64,000 nt of DNA from Morinoia aosen (GCA_030386875.1 CM059567.1:83135130-83199129); one strand, 5' to 3'; shown: positions 48,980-62,422, counted from the first letter of the stretch. Numbers and translations: made by a program. The notes: generated by a model not told the origin, from the letters alone.

Positions 48980-49948
48980 TTTACCTTTTCCGCGTCTTCT
49001 TCGATGACAGGAATTTGGGTCAAATCTCCCGAGTGAATTCGATTTTTTCCGCGGGATTGTCCCGTGAGGTCATTTTTTCAACACTTTAGATTCCTTGCTT
49101 GCCTGCATTCGCGTACCCGCAGGTTGGAACCAAGCTCCTATTTTGATATTTGCACAGTCCAAAGGTCACCATTCAATGGTCGCCTTTTCTTCGTCACGTT
49201 CTGGAAAATCTTAGGCATCTAGATGGAATGAACCCGATGATGTTCATCGGTTGATCGCCCTTTCCGGAAGCACATCTGTCTAGTGAGTGAATATCTTTGG
49301 CAATGATTGCGCAGGTTATCTCAGCTTGCGCCCTATGATGAGATCTTGGTGTTGGGCGCATCTTTTCCATGCGAGTGTACTCCGCTGAGTACATTCGGTG
49401 CTGATATTTTTCGATGGACGATTCACGTCGAGCCTCGGAAATAAGCTCTTGGACTGTTATGATGCGCACGCAAGAGTGACATCTGTGAGCAGCTGCCTGC
49501 TGTTCAATGGTCTCAAGATTTTGGAAACTACAGCCCTCCGAAAGTGTTGTCATTTGCGGCTGTGAACGTTTTTTCGTTCACGGGAGTAGCGTGAGGCTGA
49601 GAGATGAAGCTCAGTTGTAGGTCACAGTTTTCCGAGCAAATCGATCGTGATCGTGAATTTCGATGAATGCATCGCACACTGATTGATTGAATGAACCATC
49701 GTGAGCTGGTGCGCAGGCTCCTGCTCAAAGTGAGCATTTGTTCCAATCCTGAGCTGTTTGACGACGTTCCCTTCAATTGGAAGGTGTGACTTTGTTTTTT
49801 TTCGCGCAATTTAGGACGTGGACTACAATCGATAATACTGTTAGTTGAGCGTCGAGCATAGTGAAGCGGCGACATCATCGAGTATTGTTTTACTTGAAGA
49901 TAAGTTGGTCAAATACGAATTCGTTCGTTCGACACGACAATCTTCCTC

Positions 49949-50068
49949 GCCAACGGCCATACCACGTTGAATGCACCGCTTCTCGTCCGATCAGCGAAGT
50001 TAAGCAACGTTGGGTCTGGTTAGTACTTGGATGGGTGACCGCCTGGGAACACCAGATGCTGTTGGCTT
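49949..50068 (+). rRNA. 5S rRNA: 5S ribosomal RNA, copy 36
   Basis: Consensus gene, type A flank. The spacer that follows is chimeric. Confidence 0.97.
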
Positions 50069-51037
50069 TTTACCTTTTCCGCGTCTTCTTCGATGACAGG
50101 AATTTGGGTCAAATCTCCCGAGTGAATTCGATTTTTTCCGCGGGATTGTCCCGTGAGGTCATTTTTTCAACACTTTAGATTCCTTGCTTGCCTGCATTCG
50201 CGTACCCGCAGGTTGGAACCAAGCTCCTATTTTGATATTTGCGCAGTCCAAAGGTCACCATTCAATGGTCGCCTTTTCTTCGTCACGTTCTGGAAAATCT
50301 TAGGCATCTAGATGGAATGAACCCGACGATGTTCATCGGTTGATCGCCCTTTCCGGAAGCACATCTGTCTAGTGAGTGAATATCTTTGGCAATGATTGCG
50401 CAGGTTATCTCAGCTTGCGCCCTATGATGAGATCTTGGTGTTGGGCGCATCTTTTCCATGCGAGTGTACTCCGCTGAGTACATTCGGTGCTGATATTTTT
50501 CGATGGACGATTCACGTCGAGCCTCGGAAATAAGCTCTTGGACTGTTATGATGCGCACGCAAGAGTGACATCTGTGAGCAGCTGCCTGCTGTTCAATGGT
50601 CTCAAGATTTTGGAAACTACAGCCCTCCGAAAGTGTTGTCATTTGCGGCTGTGAACGTTTTTTCGTTCACGGGAGTAGCGTGAGGCTGAGAGATGAAGCT
50701 CAGTTGTAGGTCACAGTTTTCCGAGCAAATCGATCGTGATCGTGAATTTCGATGAATGCATCGCACACTGATTGATTGAATGAACCATCGTGAGCTGGTG
50801 CGCAGGCTCCTGCTCAAAGTGAGCATTTGTTCCAATCCTGAGCTGTTTGACGACGTTCCCTTCAATTGGAAGGTGTGACTTTGTTTTTTTTCGCGCAATT
50901 TAGGACGTGGACTACAATCGATAATACTGTTAGTTGAGCGTCGAGCATAGTGAAGCGGCGACATCATCGAGTATTGTTTTACTTGAAGATAAGTTGGTCA
51001 AATACGAATTCGTTCGTTCGACACGACAATCTTCCTC

Positions 51038-51157
51038 GCCAACGGCCATACCACGTTGAATGCACCGCTTCTCGTCCGATCAGCGAAGTTAAGCAACGTT
51101 GGGTCTGGTTAGTACTTGGATGGGTGACCGCCTGGGAACACCAGATGCTGTTGGCTT
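51038..51157 (+). rRNA. 5S rRNA: 5S ribosomal RNA, copy 37
   Basis: Consensus gene, type A flank, breaking the A-B alternation. Confidence 0.97.
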
Positions 51158-52121
51158 TTTACCTTTTCCGCGTCTTCTTCGATGACAGGAATTTGGGTCA
51201 AATCTCCCGAGTGAATTCGATTTTTTCCGCGGGATTGTCCCGTGAGGTCATTTTTTCAACACTTTAGATTCCTTGCTTGCCTGCATTCGCGTACCCGCAG
51301 GTTGGAACCAAGCTCCTATTTTGATATTTGCGCAGTCCAAAGGTCACCATTCAATGGTCGCCTTTTCTTCGTCACGTTCTGGAAAATCTTAGGCATCTAG
51401 ATGGAATGAACCCGACGATGTTCATCGGTTGATCGCCCTTTCCGGAAGCACATCTGTCTAGTGAGTGAATATCTTTGGCAATGATTGCGCAGGTTATCTC
51501 AGCTTGCGCCCTATGATGAGATCTTGGTGCTGGGCGCATCTTTTTCATGCGAGTGTACTCCGCTGAGTACATTCGGTGCTGGTATTTTTCGATGGACGAT
51601 TCACGTCCAGCCTCGGAAATGAACTCTTCGACTGTTATGATGCGCATGCAAGAGTGACAGCTGTGAGCAGCTGCCTGCTGTCCAATGGTCTCAAGATTTT
51701 GGAAACTACAGCCCTCCGAAAGTGTAGTCATTTGCGGCTGTGAACGTTCTTTTTGTTTACGGGAGAAGCGTGAGGCTGGGAGATGAAGCTCAGTTGTGGG
51801 TAACAGTTTTCCGAGCAAATCGATCGTGATCGTGAATTTCGATGAATGCATCGCACACTGATTGAATGAATCATCGTGAGCTGGTGTGCAGGCTCCTGCT
51901 CAAAGTGAGCATTTGTTCCAATCCAGAGCTGTTTGACGACGTTCCCTCCAATTGGAAGGTGTGACTTTGTTTTTTCGCGCAATTTAGGACGTGGACTACA
52001 ATCGATAATACTGTTAGTTGAGCGTCGAGCATAGTGAAGCGGCGACATCATCGAGTATTGTTTTACTTGAAGATAAGTTGGTCAAATACGAATTCGTTCG
52101 TTCGACACGACAATCTTCGTC

Positions 52122-52241
52122 GCCAACGGCCATACCACGTTGAATGCACCGCTTCTCGTCCGATCAGCGAAGTTAAGCAACGTTGGGTCTGGTTAGTACT
52201 TGGATGGGTGACCGCCTGGGAACACCAGATGCTGTTGGCTT
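52122..52241 (+). rRNA. 5S rRNA: 5S ribosomal RNA, copy 38
   Basis: Consensus gene, type B flank. Its upstream poly-T tract is shorter than in the other type B units. Confidence 0.97.
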
Positions 52242-53210
52242 TTTACCTTTTCCGCGTCTTCTTCGATGACAGGAATTTGGGTCAAATATCCCGAGTGAAT
52301 TCGATTTTTTCCGCGGGATTGTCCCGTGAGGTCATTTTTTCAACACTTTAGATTCCTTGCTTGCCTGCATTCGCGTACCCGCAGGTTGGAACCAAGCTCC
52401 TATTTTGATATTTGCACAGTCCAAAGGTCACCATTCAATGGTCGCCTTTTCTTCGTCACGTTCTGGAAAATCTTAGGCATCTAGATGGAATGAACCCGAT
52501 GATGTTCATCGGTTGATCGCCCTTTCCGGAAGCACATCTGTCTAGTGAGTGAATATCTTTGGCAATGATTGCGCAGGTTATCTCAGCTTGCGCCCTATGA
52601 TGAGATCTTGGTGTTGGGCGCATCTTTTCCATGCGAGTGTACTCCGCTGAGTACATTCGGTGCTGATATTTTTCGATGGACGATTCACGTCGAGCCTCGG
52701 AAATAAGCTCTTGGACTGTTATGATGCGCACGCAAGAGTGACATCTGTGAGCAGCTGCCTGCTGTTCAATGGTCTCAAGATTTTGGAAACTACAGCCCTC
52801 CGAAAGTGTTGTCATTTGCGGCTGTGAACGTTTTTTCGTTCACGGGAGTAGCGTGAGGCTGAGAGATGAAGCTCAGTTGTAGGTCACAGTTTTCCGAGCA
52901 AATCGATCGTGATCGTGAATTTCGATGAATGCATCGCACACTGATTGATTGAATGAACCATCGTGAGCTGGTGCGCAGGCTCCTGCTCAAAGTGAGCATT
53001 TGTTCCAATCCTGAGCTGTTTGACGACGTTCCCTTCAATTGGAAGGTGTGACTTTGTTTTTTTTCGCGCAATTTAGGACGTGGACTACAATCGATAATAC
53101 TGTTAGTTGAGCGTCGAGCATAGTGAAGCGGCGACATCATCGAGTATTGTTTTACTTGAAGATAAGTTGGTCAAATACGAATTCGTTCGTTCGACACGAC
53201 AATCTTCCTC

Positions 53211-53330
53211 GCCAACGGCCATACCACGTTGAATGCACCGCTTCTCGTCCGATCAGCGAAGTTAAGCAACGTTGGGTCTGGTTAGTACTTGGATGGGTGA
53301 CCGCCTGGGAACACCAGATGCTGTTGGCTT
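53211..53330 (+). rRNA. 5S rRNA: 5S ribosomal RNA, copy 39
   Basis: Consensus gene, type A flank. Confidence 0.97.
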
Positions 53331-54296
53331 TTTACCTTTTCCGCGTCTTCTTCGATGACAGGAATTTGGGTCAAATCTCCCGAGTGAATTCGATTTTTTC
53401 CGCGGGATTGTCCCGTGAGGTCATTTTTTCAACACTTTAGATTCCTTGCTTGCCTGCATTCGCGTACCCGCAGGTTGGAACCAAGCTCCTATTTTGATAT
53501 TTGCGCAGTCCAAAGGTCACCATTCAATGGTCGCCTTTTCTTCGTCACGTTCTGGAAAATCTTAGGCATCTAGATGGAATGAACCCGACGATGTTCATCG
53601 GTTGATCGCCCTTTCCGGAAGCACATCTGTCTAGTGAGTGAATATCTTTGGCAATGATTGCGCAGGTTATCTCAGCTTGCGCCCTATGATGAGATCTTGG
53701 TGCTGGGCGCATCTTTTTCATGCGAGTGTACTCCGCTGAGTACATTCGGTGCTGGTATTTTTCGATGGACGATTCACGTCCAGCCTCGGAAATGAACTCT
53801 TCGACTGTTATGATGCGCATGCAAGAGTGACAGCTGTGAGCAGCTGCCTGCTGTCCAATGGTCTCAAGATTTTGGAAACTACAGCCCTCCGAAAGTGTAG
53901 TCATTTGCGGCTGTGGACGTTCTTTTTGTTTACGGGAGAAGCGTGAGGCTGGGAGATGAAGCTCAGTTGTGGGTAACAGTTTTCCGAGCAAATCGATCGT
54001 GATCGTGAATTTCGATGAATGCATCGCACACTGATTGAATGAATCATCGTGAGCTGGTGTGCAGGCTCCTGCTCAAAGTGAGCATTTGTTCCAATCCAGA
54101 GCTGTTTGACGACGTTCCCTCCAATTGGAAGGTGTGACTTTGTTTTTTTTCGCGCAATTTAGGACGTGGACTACAATCGATAATACTGTTAGTTGAGCGT
54201 CGAGCATAGTGAAGCGGCGACATCATCGAGTATTGTTTTACTTGAAGATAAGTTGGTCAAATACGAATTCGTTCGTTCGACACGACAATCTTCGTC

Positions 54297-54416
54297 GCCA
54301 ACGGCCATACCACGTTGAATGCACCGCTTCTCGTCCGATCAGCGAAGTTAAGCAACGTTGGGTCTGGTTAGTACTTGGATGGGTGACCGCCTGGGAACAC
54401 CAGATGCTGTTGGCTT
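54297..54416 (+). rRNA. 5S rRNA: 5S ribosomal RNA, copy 40
   Basis: Consensus gene, type B flank. Confidence 0.97.
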
Positions 54417-55385
54417 TTTACCTTTTCCGCGTCTTCTTCGATGACAGGAATTTGGGTCAAATATCCCGAGTGAATTCGATTTTTTCCGCGGGATTGTCCC
54501 GTGAGGTCATTTTTTCAACACTTTAGATTCCTTGCTTGCCTGCATTCGCGTACCCGCAGGTTGGAACCAAGCTCCTATTTTGATATTTGCACAGTCCAAA
54601 GGTCACCATTCAATGGTCGCCTTTTCTTCGTCACGTTCTGGAAAATCTTAGGCATCTAGATGGAATGAACCCGATGATGTTCATCGGTTGATCGCCCTTT
54701 CCGGAAGCACATCTGTCTAGTGAGTGAATATCTTTGGCAATGATTGCGCAGGTTATCTCAGCTTGCGCCCTATGATGAGATCTTGGTGTTGGGCGCATCT
54801 TTTCCATGCGAGTGTACTCCGCTGAGTACATTCGGTGCTGATATTTTTCGATGGACGATTCACGTCGAGCCTCGGAAATAAGCTCTTGGACTGTTATGAT
54901 GCGCACGCAAGAGTGACATCTGTGAGCAGCTGCCTGCTGTTCAATGGTCTCAAGATTTTGGAAACTACAGCCCTCCGAAAGTGTTGTCATTTGCGGCTGT
55001 GAACGTTTTTTCGTTCACGGGAGTAGCGTGAGGCTGAGAGATGAAGCTCAGTTGTAGGTCACAGTTTTCCGAGCAAATCGATCGTGATCGTGAATTTCGA
55101 TGAATGCATCGCACACTGATTGATTGAATGAACCATCGTGAGCTGGTGCGCAGGCTCCTGCTCAAAGTGAGCATTTGTTCCAATCCTGAGCTGTTTGACG
55201 ACGTTCCCTTCAATTGGAAGGTGTGACTTTGTTTTTTTTCGCGCAATTTAGGACGTGGACTACAATCGATAATACTGTTAGTTGAGCGTCGAGCATAGTG
55301 AAGCGGCGACATCATCGAGTATTGTTTTACTTGAAGATAAGTTGGTCAAATACGAATTCGTTCGTTCGACACGACAATCTTCCTC

Positions 55386-55505
55386 GCCAACGGCCATACC
55401 ACGTTGAATGCACCGCTTCTCGTCCGATCAGCGAAGTTAAGCAACGTTGGGTCTGGTTAGTACTTGGATGGGTGACCGCCTGGGAACACCAGATGCTGTT
55501 GGCTT
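55386..55505 (+). rRNA. 5S rRNA: 5S ribosomal RNA, copy 41
   Basis: Consensus gene, type A flank. Its downstream spacer begins like the alpha type and then diverges, ending the dimeric region. Confidence 0.97.
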
Positions 55506-56471
55506 TTTACCTTTTCCGCGTCTTCTTCGATGACAGGAATTTGGGTCAAATCTCCCGAGTGAATTCGATTTTTTCCGCGGGATTGTCCCGTGAGGTCATT
55601 TTTTCAACACTTTAGATTCCTTGCTTGCCTGCATTCGCGTACCCGCAGGTTGGAACCAAGCTCCTATTTTGATATTTGCGCAGTCCAAAGGTCACCATTC
55701 AATGGTCGCCTTTTCTTCGTCACGTTCTGGAAAATCTTAGGCATCTAGATGGAATGAACCCGACGATGTTCATCGGTTGATCGCCCTTTCCGGAAGCACA
55801 TCTGTCTAGTGAGTGAATATCTTTGGCAATGATTGCGCAGGTTATCTCAGCTTGCGCCCTATGATGAGATCTTGGTGTTGGGCGCATCTTTTCCATGCGA
55901 GTGTACTCCGCTGAGTACATTCGGTGCTGATATTTTTCGATGAACGATTCACGTCGAGCCTCGGAAATTAGCTCTTCGACTGTTATGATGCGCATGCAAG
56001 AGTGACATCTGTGAGCAGCTGTCTGCTGTTCAATGGTCTCAAGATTTTGGAAACTACAGCCCTCCGAAAGTGTAGTCATTTGCGGCCGTGAACGTTCGTT
56101 TTGTTTACGGGAGTAGCGTGAGGCTGGGAGATGAAGCTCAGTTGTAGGTAACAGTTTTCCGAGCAAATCGATCGTGATCGTGAATTTCGATGAATGCATC
56201 GCACACTGATTGAATTAACCATCGTGAGCTGGTGTGCAGGCTCCTGCTCAAAGTGAGCATTTGTTCCAATCCAGAGCTGTTTGACGACGTTCCCTGCGAT
56301 TGGAAGGTGTGACTTGGTTTTTTTTCGCGCAATTTAGGACGTGGACTACAATCGATGATACTGTTAGTTGAGCGTCGAGCATAGTGAAGCGGCGACATCA
56401 TCGAGTATTGTTTTACTTGAAGATAAGTTGGTCAAATACGAATTCGTTCGTTCGACATGACAATCTTCGTC

Positions 56472-56591
56472 GCCAACGGCCATACCACGTTGAATGCACC
56501 GCTTCTCGTCCGATCAGCGAAGTTAAGCAACGTTGGGTCTGGTTAGTACTTGGATGGGTGACCGCCTGGGAACACCAGATGCTGTTGGCTT
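56472..56591 (+). rRNA. 5S rRNA: 5S ribosomal RNA, copy 42
   Basis: Consensus gene. The proximal spacer (GGAATTTTGGTCCAATC) matches that of copy 46, 4,858 bp on. Confidence 0.97.
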
Positions 56592-57559
56592 TTTACCTTT
56601 TCCGTGTCTTCTTCGATGACAGGAATTTTGGTCCAATCTCCCAAGTGAATTTGATTTTTTCCGCGGGATTGTCCCGTGAGGTCATTTTTTTCAATATTTT
56701 AGATTCCTTGCTTGCCTGCATTCGCGTACCCGCAGGTTGGAACCAAGCTCCTATTTTGATATTTGCACAGTCCAAAGGTCACCATTCAAAGGTCGCCTTT
56801 TATTCGTCACGTTCTGGAAAATCTTAGGCATCTAGATGGAATGAACCCGATGATGTTCATCGGTTGATCGCCCTTTCCGGAAGCACATCTGTCTAGTGAG
56901 TGAATATCTTTGGCAATGATTGCGCAGGTTATCTCAGCTTGCGCCCTATGATGAGATCTTGGTGCTGGGCGCATCTTTTTCATGCGAGTGTACTCCGCTA
57001 AGTACATTCGGTGCTGGTATTTTTCGATGGACGATTCACGTCCAGCCTCGGAAATGAACTCTTCGACTGTTATGATGCGCATGCAAGAGTGACAGCTGTG
57101 AGCAGCTGCCTGCTGTCCAATGGTCTCAAGATTTTGGAAACTACAGCCCTCCGAAAGTGTAGTCATTTGCGGCTGTGAACGTTCTTTTTGTTTACGGGAG
57201 AAGCGTGAGGCTGGGAGATGAAGCTCAGTTGTGGGTAACAGTTTTCCGAGCAAATCGATCGTGATCGTGAATTTCGATGAATGCATCGCACACTGATTGA
57301 ATGAATCATCGTGAGCTGGTGTGCAGGCTCCTGCTCAAAGTGAGCATTTGTTCCAATCCTGAGCTGTTTGACGACGTTCCCTGCAATTGAAAGGTGTGAC
57401 TTTGTTTTTTTTTCGCGCAATTTAGGACGTGGACTACAATCGATAATACTGTTAGTTGAGCGTCGAGCATAGTGAAGCGGCGACATCATCGAGTATTGTT
57501 TTACTTGAAGATAAGTTGGTCGAATACGAATTCGTTCGTTCGACATCGCAATCTTCCTC

Positions 57560-57679
57560 GCCAACGGCCATACCACGTTGAATGCACCGCTTCTCGTCCG
57601 ATCAGCGAAGTTAAGCAACGTTGGGTCTGGTTAGTACTTGGATGGGTGACCGCCTGGGAACACCAAATGCTGTTGGCTT
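57560..57679 (+). rRNA. 5S rRNA: 5S ribosomal RNA, copy 43 (variant)
   Basis: Full-length gene with G107A (ACACCAAATG for ACACCAGATG), in the strand closing the box C-side helix. Flank CATCGCAATC is unlike its neighbours. Confidence 0.95.
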
Positions 57680-58647
57680 TTCACTTTTTCCGTGTCTTCG
57701 TCGATGACAGGAATTTGGGTCAAATCTCCCGAGTGAATTTGATTTTTATCGCGGGATTGTCCCGTGAGGTCATTTTTTTCAATAATTTTGATTCCTTGCT
57801 TGCCTGCATTCGCGTACCCGCAGGTTGGAACCAAGCTCCTATTTTGATATTTGCGCAGTCCAAAGGTCACCATTCAATGGTCGCCTTTTCTTCGTCACGT
57901 TCCGGAAAATCTTAGGCATCTAGATGGAATGAACCCGATGATGTTCATCGATTGATCGCCCTTTCCGGAAGCACATCTGTCTAGTGTATGAATATCTTTG
58001 GCAATGATTGCGCAGGTTATCTCAGCTTGCGCCCTATGATGAGATCTTGGTGTTGGGCGCATCTTTTCCATGCGAGTGTACTCCGCTGAATACATTCGGT
58101 GCTGATATTTTTCGATGGACGATTCACGTCGAGCCTCGGAAATGAGCTCTTCGACTGTTATGATGCGCATGCAAGAGTGACAGCTGTGAGCAGCTGCCTG
58201 CTGTTCAATGGTCTCAAGATTTTGGAAACTACAGCCCTCCGAAAGTCTAGTCATTTGCGGCTGTGAACGTTCTTTTTGTTTACGGGAGAAGCGTGAGGAT
58301 GGGAGATGAAGCTCAGTTGTAGGTAACAGTTTTCCGAGCAAATCGATCGTGATCGTGAATTTCGATGAATGCATCGCACACTGATTGAATGAATCATCGT
58401 GAGCTGGTGTGCAGGCTCCTGCTCAAAGTGAGCATTTGTTCCAATCCAGAGCTGTTTGACGACGTTCCCTGCGATTGGAAGGTGTGACTTTGTTTTTTTT
58501 TCGCGCAATTTAGGACGTGGACTACAATCGATAATACTGTTAGTTGAGCGTCGAGTATAGTGAAGCGGCGACATCATCGAGTATTGTTTTACTTGAAGAT
58601 AAGTTGGTCAAATACGAATTCGTTCGTTCGACACGACAATCTTCGTC

Positions 58648-58767
58648 GCCAACGGCCATACCACGTTGAATGCACCGCTTCTCGTCCGATCAGCGAAGTT
58701 AAGCAACGTTGGGTCTGGTTAGTACTTGGATGGGTGACCGCCTGGGAACACCAGATGCTGTTGGCTT
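58648..58767 (+). rRNA. 5S rRNA: 5S ribosomal RNA, copy 44
   Basis: Consensus gene, CACGACAATCTTCGTC flank. Confidence 0.97.
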
Positions 58768-59738
58768 TTTACCTTTTCCGCGTCTTCTTCGATGACAGGA
58801 ATTTGGGTCAAATTTCCCGAGTGAATTCGATTTTTTCCGCGGGATTGTCCCGTGAGGTCATTTTTTTCAACACTTTAAATTCCTTGCTTGCTTGCATTCG
58901 CGTACCCGCAGGTTGGAACCAAGCTCCTATTTTGATATTTGCGCAGTCCAAAGGTCACCATTCAATGGTCGCCTTTTCTTCGTCACGTTCTGGAAAATCT
59001 TAGGCATCTAGATGGAATGAACCCGATGATGTTCATCGATTGATCGCCCTTTCCGGAAGCACATCTGTCTAGTGAATGAATATCTTTGGCAATGATTGCG
59101 CAGGTTATCTCAGCTTGCGCCCTATGATGAGATCTTGGTGTTGGGCGTTTCTTTTCCATGCGAGTGTACTCCGCTGAGTACATTCGGTGCTGATATTTTT
59201 CGATGGACGATTCACGTCGAGCCTCGGAAATTAGCTCTTGGACTGTTATGATGCGCATGCAAGAGTGACATCTGTGAGCAGCTGCCTGCTGTTCAATGGT
59301 CTCAAGATTTTGGAAACTACAGCCCTCCGAAAGTGTTGTCATTTGCGGCTGTGAACGTTTTTTCGTTCACGGGAGTAGCGTGAGGCTGAGAGATGAAGCT
59401 CAGTTGTAGGTAACAGTTTTCCGAGCAAATCGATCGTGATCGTGAATTTCGATGAATGCATCGCACACTGATTGATTGAATGAACCATCGTGAGCTGGTG
59501 CGCAGGCTCCTGCTCAAAGTGAGCATTTGTTCCAATCCTGAGCTGTTTGACGACGTTCCCTGCAATTGGAAGGTGTGACTTTGTTTTTTTTTCGCGCAAT
59601 TTAGGACGTGGACTACAATCGATAATACTGTTAGTTGAGCGTCGAGCATAGTGAAGCGGCGACATCATCGAGTATTGTTTTACTTGAAGATAAGTTGGTC
59701 AAATACGAATTCGTTCGTTCGACACGACAATCTTCGTC

Positions 59739-59858
59739 GCCAACGGCCATACCACGTTGATTGCACCGCTTCTCGTCCGATCAGCGAAGTTAAGCAACGT
59801 TGGGTCTGGTTAGTACTTGGATGGGTGACCGCCTGGGAACACCAGATGCTGTTGGCTT
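59739..59858 (+). rRNA. 5S rRNA: 5S ribosomal RNA, copy 45 (variant)
   Basis: Full-length gene with A23T (GATTGC for GAATGC). The next 5S gene is 1,591 bp away because the following unit lacks one. Confidence 0.95.
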
Positions 59859-60736
59859 TTTACCTTTTCCGCGTCTTCTTCGATGACAGGAATTTGGGTC
59901 AAATCTCCCGAGTGAATTCGATTTTTTCCGCGGGATTGTCCCGTGAGGTCATTTTTTCAACACTTTAGATTCCTTGCTTGCCTGCATTCGCGTACCCGCA
60001 GGTTGGAACCAAGCTCCTATTTTGATATTTGCACAGTCCAAAGGTCACCATTCAATGGTCGCCTTTTCTTCGTCACGTTCTGGAAAATCTTAGGCATCTA
60101 GATGGAATGAACCCGATGATGTTCATCGGTTGATCGCCCTTTCCGGAAGCACATCTGTCTAGTGAGTGAATATCTTTGGCAATGATTGCGCAGGTTATCT
60201 CAGCTTGCGCCCTATGATGAGATCTTGGTGTTGGGCGCATCTTTTCCATGCGAGTGTACTCCGCTGAGTACATTCGGTGCTGATATTTTTCGATGAACGA
60301 TTCACGTCGAGCCTCGGAAATTAGCTCTTCGACTGTTATGATGCGCATGCAAGAGTGACATCTGTGAGCAGCTGCCTGCTGTTCAATGGTCTCAAGATTT
60401 TGGAAACTACAGCCCTCCGAAAGTGTAGTCATTTGCGGCCGTGAACGTTCTTTTTGTTTACGGGAGTAGCGTGAGGCTGGGAGATGAAGCTCAGTTGTAG
60501 GTAACAGTTTTCCGAGCAAATCGATCGTGATCCTGAATTTCGATGAATGCATCGCACACTGATTGAATTAATCATCGTGAGCTGGTGTGCAGGCTCCTGC
60601 TCAAAGTGAGCATTTGTTCCAATCCTCAGCTGTTTGACGACGTTCCCTGCAATTGAAAGGTGTGACTTGGTTTTTTTTCGCGCAATTTAGGACGTGGACT
60701 ACAATCGATGATACTGTTAGTTGAGCGTCGAGCATA

Positions 60737-61241
60737 GTGAAGCGGCGACATCATCGAGTATTGTTTTACTTGAAGATAAGTTGGTCAAATTTTTTCGATG
60801 GACGATTCACGTCCAGCCTCGGAAATGAACTCTTCGACTGTTATGATGCGCATGCAAGAGTGACAGCTGTGAGCAGCTGCCTGCTGTCCAATGGTGTCAA
60901 GATTTTGGAAACTACAGCCCTGCGAAAGTGTAGTCATTTGCGGCTGTGAATGTTCTTTTTGTTTACGGGAGAAGCGTGAGGCTGGGAGATGAAGCTCAGT
61001 TGTAGGTAACAGTTTTCCGAGCAAATCGATCGTGATCCTGAATTTCGATGAATGCATCGCACACTGATTGAATTAATCATCGTGAGCTGGTGTGCAGGCT
61101 CCTGCTCAAAGTGAGCATTTGTTCCAATCCAGAGCTGTTTGACGACGTTCCCTGCGATTGGAAGGTGTGACTTGGTTTTTTTTCGCGCAATTTAGGACGT
61201 GCACTACAATCGATGATACTGTTAGTTGAGCGTCGAGCATA
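60737..61241 (+). pseudogene. 5S unit that has lost its gene (581-bp deletion)
   Basis: This unit is only 505 bp long. The normal 5' flank runs to TTGGTCAAAT at 60790 and then jumps at 60791 to TTTTTCGATGG, which in intact units lies 581 bp further on. The missing stretch covers about 34 bp of flank, the whole 120-bp gene and about 427 bp of spacer. The bases at the junction show no clear microhomology. The distal spacer is intact up to copy 46. Confidence 0.92.
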
Positions 61242-61329
61242 GTGAAGCGGCGACATCATCGAGTATTGTTTTACTTGAAGATAAGTTGGTCAAATACGAA
61301 TTCGTTCGTTCGACATGACAATCTTCGTC

Positions 61330-61449
61330 GCCAACGGCCATACCACGTTGAATGCACCGCTTCTCGTCCGATCAGCGAAGTTAAGCAACGTTGGGTCTGG
61401 TTAGTACTTGGATGGGTGACCGCCTGGGAACACCAGATGCTGTTGGCTT
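61330..61449 (+). rRNA. 5S rRNA: 5S ribosomal RNA, copy 46
   Basis: Consensus gene, first after the gene-less unit. Its upstream distal spacer is normal. Confidence 0.97.
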
Positions 61450-62422
61450 TTTACCTTTTCCGTGTCTTCTTCGATGACAGGAATTTTGGTCCAATCTCCC
61501 AAGTGAATTTGATTTTTTCCGCGGGATTGTCCCGTGAGGTCATTTTTTTCAATATTTTAGATTCCTTGCTTGCCTGCATTCGCGTACCCGCAGGTTGGAA
61601 CCAAGCTCCTATTTTGATATTTGCACAGTCCAAAGGTCACCATTCAATGGTCGCCTTTTCTTCGTCACGTTCTGGAAAATCTTAGGCATCTAGATGGAAT
61701 GAGCCCGATGATGTTCACCGGTTGATCGCCCTTTCCGGAAGCAGTTCTGTCTAGTGAATGAATATCTTTGGCAATGATTGCGCAGGTTATCTCAGCTTGC
61801 GCCCTATGATGAGATCTTGGTGTTGGGCGCACCTTTTTCATGCGAGTGTACTCCGCTGAGTACATTCGGTGCTGATATTTTTCGATGAACGATTCACGTC
61901 GAGCCTCGGAAATTAGCTCTTCGACTGTTATGATGCGCATGCAAGAGTGACATCTGTGAGCAGCTGCCTGCTGTTCAACGGTCTGGAGATTTTGGATACT
62001 ACAGCCCTCCGAAAGTGTTGTCATTTGCGGCTGTGAACGATCTTTTTGTTCACGGGAGTAGCGTGAGGCTGGGAGATTCGTCGCACCTCAGTTGTAGGGA
62101 ACAGTTTTCCGACCAAATCGATCGTGATCGTGAATTTCGATGAATGCATCGCACACTGATTGAATGAATCATCGTGAGCTGGTGTGCAGGCTCCTGCTCA
62201 AAGTGAGCATTTGGTTCCAATCCAGAGCTGTTTGACGACGTTCCCTGCAATTGGAAGGTGTGACTTTGTTTTTTTTCGCGCAATTTAGGACGTGGACCAC
62301 AATCGATAATACTGTTAGTTGAGCGTCGAGCATAGTGAAGCGGCGACATCATCGAGTATTGTTTTACTTGAAGGTAAGTTGGTCAAATACGAATTCGTTC
62401 GTTCGACATGACAATCTTCGTC

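Larger units (their letters stand above)
45200..55740 (+). repeat. dimeric higher-order 5S repeat (about 2,175-bp period)
   Basis: Two unit types alternate. Type A genes (flank CTTCCTC) are usually followed by an alpha spacer (CCGACGATG, GGTGCTGGGCG, CGTCCAGCC). Type B genes (flank CTTCGTC) are followed by a beta spacer (CCGATGATG, GGTGTTGGGCG, ATCTGTGAGCAG with a shortened GTTTTTTCGTTC). The order of copies 32-41 is A B A B A A B A B A. Boundaries are approximate. Confidence 0.85.
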
